Shown here piece by piece: positions 6,341-9,493 of a stretch of DNA of 9,493 nt. Position 1 is the stretch's first letter. Each line of letters begins with the position of its first letter. Source of the stretch: Candidatus Nitrosopumilus sp. (GTDB taxonomy: Archaea; Thermoproteota; Nitrososphaeria; Nitrososphaerales; Nitrosopumilaceae); contig JAOUNZ010000028.1 of NCBI GenBank assembly GCA_029880665.1, positions 1 to 9,493 of the forward strand, in the 5' to 3' direction. The position numbers and the translations under genes were made by a program. The notes beneath the pieces were generated by a model. The model was not told the origin of the DNA, did not search any database, and was given only the letters and a program-made list of their open reading frames with translations.

Positions 6341-6982
6341 TTGCCAAACCTAACTGAAAACTGGTCAAAACAACCAAAACCTAGTATTACTGAAAAAATT
6401 AATGATACAATTAAACCAAAAGGAGCATTAAAACCAAGAGTTCAAGAAGGAATTAGAAAATTACAATTACAAATCAGAAAACTAGATTCAATGCTTATCG
6501 GCTTACAAGAACGTGATGCAAAACTATTTCGAAGAATTGTTGATGCTACACAACAACATGATGTTCAAACTAGTAAAGTTCTTGGAAACGAGCTTGCTGA
6601 AGTAAGAAAAGTTACAAAAATTCTGAGTAATGCTAGAATAGCATTAGAACGAATTGAATTACGACTAACTACATGCAGTGATCTTGGAGATACAGTTGTA
6701 GCAATTATGCCTACAATGGGATTGATGAAGAACCTAAAATCATCTCTAGGAAAAATAATGCCTGGAGCAGAACAAGAAATTGGTCAAATGGCAGAAATGC
6801 TTGGAGGTTTTATGACTGAAAGCTTTTCTGGAGATTCAGTATTTGGACTAGATCCAACTACTAGTTCAGAATCTGAAAGTATTCTTAAAGAAGCTGCCGC
6901 TGTAGCAGAAAGCTCAACAGGTCAAATGTTTCCGTCAGTTCCTACAAACAGCCACCAAACAACCAGTGCCAAATTTCTATAA
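6341..6982 (+). CDS. cdvB: CdvB paralogue, ESCRT-III/Snf7-family protein
   Basis: Member of the archaeal Cdv (ESCRT-III-like) membrane-remodelling and cell-division family, cytoplasmic and polymer-forming at membranes. The 213-residue protein starts with NWSKQPKPSITEKI and a long basic helix at about 33-75 (LKPRVQEGIRKLQLQIRKL...). The LSNARIALERIELRLTTCSDLGD segment follows at about 95-117, then a Met/Gly-rich amphipathic region (about 122-158) and a Ser/Thr-rich tail with a short helix at about 178-191. This order is typical of thaumarchaeal CdvB proteins. Thaumarchaea have several CdvB paralogues, and which one this is remains open. I see no clear C-terminal MIM2-type Pro-rich motif for CdvC/Vps4 binding and no cdvA or cdvC nearby. 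The TTG start is required, because an in-frame stop lies upstream and no early ATG exists. It converges on the coiled-coil gene with a 12-nt gap. Confidence 0.88.
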   Translation: MPNLTENWSKQPKPSITEKINDTIKPKGALKPRVQEGIRKLQLQIRKLDSMLIGLQERDAKLFRRIVDATQQHDVQTSKVLGNELAEVRKVTKILSNARIALERIELRLTTCSDLGDTVVAIMPTMGLMKNLKSSLGKIMPGAEQEIGQMAEMLGGFMTESFSGDSVFGLDPTTSSESESILKEAAAVAESSTGQMFPSVPTNSHQTTSAKFL

Positions 6983-6994
6983 CGTCCAAATCTT

Positions 6995-7456
6995 TTAACC
7001 ATCAGTAGAGTCTCTAGATTCCTTAATTTTCTTGACTCTATTTTCTTCACTATCTATAATTCTATCAACACCTACAAGCTTTTCTTGTAAAACATTGATA
7101 ATCGAACCAACCTCATCAGCTTCATTTTCCACTTGCTGTCTCTTTTTTGTAAGTTCCTTGATTCCTCTACTTTCTTCATCAATATACTCACTAACTTTTT
7201 GGAGTTTCTCTTTGAGATTTTTAATATCAACTGACTCCTCTTCAATATTTTTTTCAAGTAGGGTTCTTTTTTCTTTAAGATTCTTTATCAGTAAACCTAC
7301 ATAATCTATAGCTTCTTCTAATTTTGCACGTTTTCCAATTAACTGGCCTATGCCAATTTCGCTTGATAAATCAACTTCAGAACTAGAAACAATATCTTCA
7401 TTTTTAGTTTTTTCTTCTACTATCCCCCCACTTTCATTTTTGAATTTGTCAAACAT
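6995..7456 (-). CDS. Coiled-coil protein with five 21-residue repeats
   Basis: I recognise no named family. The 153-residue, highly charged protein has an unstructured acidic N-terminus (1-35). Then come five exact 21-residue units at 36-56, 57-77, 78-98, 99-119 and 120-140, and a partial unit at 141-147. Each unit has Ile (once Val in the partial unit) at position 1, Leu at 4, Lys at 7, Leu or Val at 11 and Ile or Ala at 15. That equals three heptads with a/d core positions, so one long uninterrupted helix of over 100 residues is expected. There is no signal or membrane segment, so it should be cytoplasmic. The ATG start has AGGA about 10 nt upstream. It is convergent with the CdvB paralogue, which raises but does not prove a cytoskeletal or division role. 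Confidence 0.75.
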   Translation of the reverse strand: MFDKFKNESGGIVEEKTKNEDIVSSSEVDLSSEIGIGQLIGKRAKLEEAIDYVGLLIKNLKEKRTLLEKNIEEESVDIKNLKEKLQKVSEYIDEESRGIKELTKKRQQVENEADEVGSIINVLQEKLVGVDRIIDSEENRVKKIKESRDSTDG

Positions 7457-7537
7457 TTTATGATTTTCCTTTTAAAAAGAGAATAAAAAGTTATTATAAA
7501 TCTCAAAGCTGACCTTGTGAATGATTTTTATTCAATT

Positions 7538-7547
7538 AAAGAAAAAA
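7538..7547 (-). terminator. T-tract, candidate terminator of the secreted-protein gene
   Basis: On the minus strand a T6 run follows the stop of the 7554-8228 gene by about 7 nt and continues into further T residues. Archaeal polymerases terminate at such T-rich tracts without needing a hairpin. Confidence 0.35.
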
Positions 7548-7553
7548 CGACAA

Positions 7554-8228
7554 TTAATCTAATATCAAATTTCTAAAATCTTGGTTAGAGACAATTGATT
7601 TTTCTGTATTTGTGGTTAGATCTACAATCTGTGAAAATCTGATATTTTGACTTGTCTCAGAATTTAATTCGTAGATAAATGAATTAATCAATATATTTTC
7701 ATGTTCCGTTTCTGTAATTTTTACAGAAAATATTACTTTATAGTTAAGATCTATTTCTGAGTCTAAATCATTCATTATTTCAAAATTATTGTATTTCTCA
7801 CTAAATTTTGGGTCAAATTCACCATTTCTAATATCTAGTATATAACCTGTGGAAATCTGCCACATATCTTCTCCCACCTTTGTTGCTTTTCCATCAAAGA
7901 GGATAATTCCTGTATGATATGCTTTGTAATTTACATATGCCCAACCTAAGATTTCATCCTTAAATGACAACATTCGCTGTTTATCTTCTTCTAATAGCCC
8001 TCCTCCTAATACAGCATAGCGTTGGACTTCTAGCTTTCCATTGACTATTTTTTCAGTAAGAATAGTTGAAAGTCTTCCTTTTTTGAGGATTTTTTCTGTA
8101 TATTGCATATCTTCCCCCTGTTCTCCTTGATAATTTTCACCAAATGAGTATGTTACAGATAACGGAGAAGTGCCAAGCATAAACAGAACAATAATTCCAA
8201 TTATGGGTTGCTTTTGAAATTTTATCAT
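7554..8228 (-). CDS. Secreted protein of unknown function
   Basis: I do not recognise a family. The 224-residue product opens with a classical signal peptide: basic MIKFQK, a hydrophobic core at about 9-20 (IIGIIVLFML), and a likely cleavage near residues 25-29 (SVTYS-FGEN). The mature part is acidic, has no cysteines, and has mixed alpha/beta character. It includes a GWAYVNYKAYHTGIILFDGKA segment and a WQISTGYILDI strand, which suggests a globular extracytoplasmic domain. The ATG start has TATA-like sequence at 8243-8258 on the minus strand, close to but slightly nearer than usual for a leaderless start. Downstream on the same strand, after a 97-nt gap with a T-tract and a new TATA-like site, is the coiled-coil gene, so separate transcription is likely. 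It is divergent from the winged-helix gene. Confidence 0.72.
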   Translation of the reverse strand: MIKFQKQPIIGIIVLFMLGTSPLSVTYSFGENYQGEQGEDMQYTEKILKKGRLSTILTEKIVNGKLEVQRYAVLGGGLLEEDKQRMLSFKDEILGWAYVNYKAYHTGIILFDGKATKVGEDMWQISTGYILDIRNGEFDPKFSEKYNNFEIMNDLDSEIDLNYKVIFSVKITETEHENILINSFIYELNSETSQNIRFSQIVDLTTNTEKSIVSNQDFRNLILD

Positions 8229-8255
8229 GTCAATAAATTGTATAAATAATAATTT

Positions 8256-8283
8256 AGGAACGGCAATGAAACGTCCTGTTCCT
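8256..8283. repeat. Inverted repeat AGGAAC/GTTCCT near the secreted-protein promoter
   Basis: AGGAAC (8256-8261) and GTTCCT (8278-8283) form a 6-bp perfect inverted repeat with a 16-nt spacer. It overlaps the upstream side of the minus-strand promoter. The GTTCC core recurs twice at the other end of the same spacer (8473-8496). Confidence 0.4.
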
Positions 8284-8302
8284 TATATACAAAATTTCTT
8301 GG

Positions 8303-8337
8303 AAAATGGCTAAAATAGCTAAAAACTCTGCCATTTT
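8303..8337. repeat. 8-bp perfect inverted repeat
   Basis: AAAATGGC (8303-8310) pairs with GCCATTTT (8330-8337) across a 19-nt spacer that itself contains GCTAAAA twice. It may be an operator or part of an untranslated transcript that starts after TTATATAC (8284-8291). No further support was seen. Confidence 0.35.
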
Positions 8338-8357
8338 GGAAAAAAACCCAAAACGAC

Positions 8358-8383
8358 AATTTTTCTAAAAATTCTCTTTTTTT
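8358..8383 (+). terminator. Hairpin plus T7 tract, possible terminator
   Basis: AATTTTT (8358-8364) and AAAAATT (8367-8373) are complementary and are followed by TTTTTTT at 8377-8383, with another T7 at 8391-8397. It could end a short plus-strand transcript, but AT-rich spacers produce such patterns by chance. Confidence 0.25.
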
Positions 8384-8472
8384 CTATCGATTTTTTTAGG
8401 TATGAACTTTGTTTAAATTTTACAATACACATCAATTTTTTGAAAAACTGGCTATTTTTTTACAGAAATGAC

Positions 8473-8496
8473 TGTTCCGCTTTGTGTTCCGCTTTG
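8473..8496 (+). repeat. Tandem 12-bp direct repeat upstream of the winged-helix gene
   Basis: TGTTCCGCTTTG occurs twice with no spacer (8473-8484 and 8485-8496), 47-70 nt before the ATG at 8543. It is GC-richer than the flanking DNA and shares GTTCC with the inverted repeat at 8256-8283. It is a candidate regulator-binding site. Confidence 0.5.
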
Positions 8497-8542
8497 AGGT
8501 TTCAAAATATTCCTCATTAACTAATTAGATCTATACTAGAGC

Positions 8543-8829
8543 ATGTCAAAACAACAATACAGGTCCGAAATGGGCATAATGGGTGATATCTTAGACGTTA
8601 CCGCCGATGGCGGTCGTGGTGGAGTCATTGTATCTGCAATCTCTCGCAAAGCCAACCTATCTCACTACGCAGTATTAGACAAATGTGAGAAACTGGTAGA
8701 AGCAGGCTTAGTCGAATCCGTCAAAAATGACGGAATAGAGTCTTTTTGATTACTGAGAAAGGCCTTCAATTCTTTCAGGAATTTAAGAGATTTCAGGGAC
8801 TCGTAGAAAGTATGAATCTAAGGTATTGA
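8543..8829 (+). pseudogene. Winged-helix DNA-binding protein, interrupted by a 1-nt frameshift
   Basis: Small archaeal transcriptional-regulator-like protein of about 95 residues. The first frame (8543-8749) encodes an N-terminal helix (MGDILDVTADGG), a recognition-type helix region (VSAISRKANLSHYAVLDKCEKLVEAGLVE), and the start of the wing, then stops at TGA 8747-8749. In the -1 frame from 8746 the protein continues with LITEKGLQFFQEFKRFQGL and ends with VESMNLRY before TGA 8827-8829. That is exactly the wing end and C-terminal helix expected for this fold. The switch point is the run TTTTT at 8743-8747, and one extra T would restore a single ORF. Possible explanations are sequencing or assembly error, a true inactivating indel, or -1 slippage on the T-run. 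The fold call is good, the target genes are unknown. The next gene starts 4 nt after the stop. Confidence 0.75.
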
Positions 8830-8833
8830 GCCA

Positions 8834-9493
8834 ATGAACCCAGAAATCGTACAAATCCATAGGAAAGAGGTTCTTAGAGAAGATGGAATGCTTTTTGTAA
8901 GGACTGAGGGTATCCTCGAAATGATGATTAAGACACCACTTTTAGTTGTAAGCTTAATTGTTGTTGTATTCACGGTGCCCATTCAGACCTCATTCAGTTC
9001 TACTCGAACTCTTGATCTTACTCTTTATTCAGATGGTTCTACACATATCTCATCTAAGTTAGACGTAGATCCATTAGATCCTGACTTTGAAGTTGATCTA
9101 TTTGGTCCATCTATTGATAACTTTGTGGCAGTTGGTGAAAATGGTTTTCTGTTATCTAGTGAAATAGTTGGTGACAAAGTAACTATTGATACTTTTGGCT
9201 CTTCCACTATTACAATTGATTATGATATTCATGACTTAATTTCAAAAGATGGAAGAGTTTGGACTTTCTCTCTTAATTCTCCAACGGATTATTCATTATT
9301 GATGCCTACAAACTCTATTATTGTAGGAATGACTGCTCTTCCATCAAATATGAATATAATTAACGAGCAAACTAAACTAGATCTAGGTGTAGGTTTCTCA
9401 GAAATTAATTATATTTTAGATACAACCCCTGCTACAACCCCTGCTACAACCCCTGCTACAACCCCTGCTACAACCCCTGCTACAACCCCTGCT
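8834..9493 (+). CDS. Secreted or membrane-anchored protein with Thr-Thr-Pro-Ala repeats, 3' end outside the window
   Basis: The open frame of 220 codons reaches the window end without a stop. From the ATG at 8834 there are 29 hydrophilic residues, then a hydrophobic segment MMIKTPLLVVSLIVVVFTV (about 30-48) that looks like a signal peptide. ATG codons at 8921 and 8924, with GAGGG about 10 nt upstream, are attractive alternative starts that would put it at the true N-terminus. A beta-rich extracellular domain follows (about 55-195, with LTLYSDGSTHI and TITIDYDIHDLI). It is then followed by six perfect TTPA repeats (197-220), a Thr/Pro linker of the kind found before a cell-surface anchor. It could be a thaumarchaeal surface protein of the PEFG-CTERM type, but the C-terminus is not visible. 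It is possibly co-transcribed with the winged-helix gene. Confidence 0.78.
   Translation, partial: MNPEIVQIHRKEVLREDGMLFVRTEGILEMMIKTPLLVVSLIVVVFTVPIQTSFSSTRTLDLTLYSDGSTHISSKLDVDPLDPDFEVDLFGPSIDNFVAVGENGFLLSSEIVGDKVTIDTFGSSTITIDYDIHDLISKDGRVWTFSLNSPTDYSLLMPTNSIIVGMTALPSNMNIINEQTKLDLGVGFSEINYILDTTPATTPATTPATTPATTPATTPA
9422..9493 (+). repeat. 12-bp tandem repeat (six perfect copies to the window end)
   Basis: ACAACCCCTGCT is repeated six times without a mismatch and is in frame as Thr-Thr-Pro-Ala. The copies are identical even at third codon positions, so the array is recent or still expanding and contracting. It reaches the last base of the window, so its true length is unknown. Confidence 0.95.

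Noticed and set aside
7032..7304. ORFs overlapping the coiled-coil gene (90 codons plus strand, 61 codons minus strand)
   Set aside because: The plus-strand one is a Ser/Phe-rich mirror of Glu/Lys codons and the minus-strand one is an out-of-frame shadow. The frame with the 21-residue repeats is clearly the coding one.
8600..8614. ACCGCC-GAT-GGCGGT hairpin
   Set aside because: It lies within the winged-helix coding sequence and is explained by Thr-Ala-Asp-Gly-Gly codons, with no T-tract or operator context.
9025..9207. Minus-strand ORF of 60 codons
   Set aside because: It is antisense to the extracellular domain of the TTPA-repeat protein, whose frame is open for 220 codons.
9422..9493. Possible CRISPR array at the window end
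   Set aside because: The units are 12 bp, contiguous, without spacers, and in frame as TTPA codons. This is a coding minisatellite.

Overview
The window looks like a chromosomal segment of an AT-rich ammonia-oxidising thaumarchaeon (Nitrososphaerota), most likely of the Nitrosopumilus/Nitrosarchaeum type. The evidence is an archaeal transcription factor B, an ESCRT-III/CdvB-family division protein, promoters with TATA-like boxes about 25-30 nt before start codons (leaderless transcripts), several GTG/TTG starts, and a short winged-helix protein of a type I associate with this group. No rRNA, tRNA, insertion sequence, integrase or CRISPR array was seen.

Layout. 35-940 (+) is TFB; it ends one base from the stop of a cation:proton antiporter (942-2324, -). 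The antiporter diverges from a hemerythrin-like HHE protein (2421-2963, +) across a 96-nt spacer that holds a perfect 8-bp inverted repeat next to the TATA box. The HHE gene is followed by APS kinase (cysC, 3000-3515, +). cysC overlaps tail-to-tail by 9 bp with a CysQ/inositol-monophosphatase-family phosphatase (3507-4322, -), so the enzyme that makes PAPS faces one that probably removes its by-product PAP. Behind cysQ on the minus strand lie a two-helix membrane peptide (4333-4542) and an SDR oxidoreductase (4583-5326).

5460-5592 holds no long ORF but carries a strong TATA box and a locally GC-richer block. This folds by eye into a 5' hairpin plus a closed three-way junction, so it is the best candidate here for an undescribed small RNA. 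A membrane-anchored protein (5593-6024, -) runs into it. After a gene-free 316-nt stretch come a CdvB paralogue (6341-6982, +) and, convergent with it, a coiled-coil protein built from five exact 21-residue repeats (6995-7456, -). A secreted protein (7554-8228, -) lies upstream of the latter on the same strand.

The last part (8229-9493) has a 314-nt regulatory-looking spacer with GTTCC-motif repeats and inverted repeats. It is followed by a winged-helix gene interrupted by an apparent 1-nt frameshift at a T-run (8543-8829). Four nt later begins a secreted/anchored protein whose Thr-Thr-Pro-Ala repeats run off the window end.
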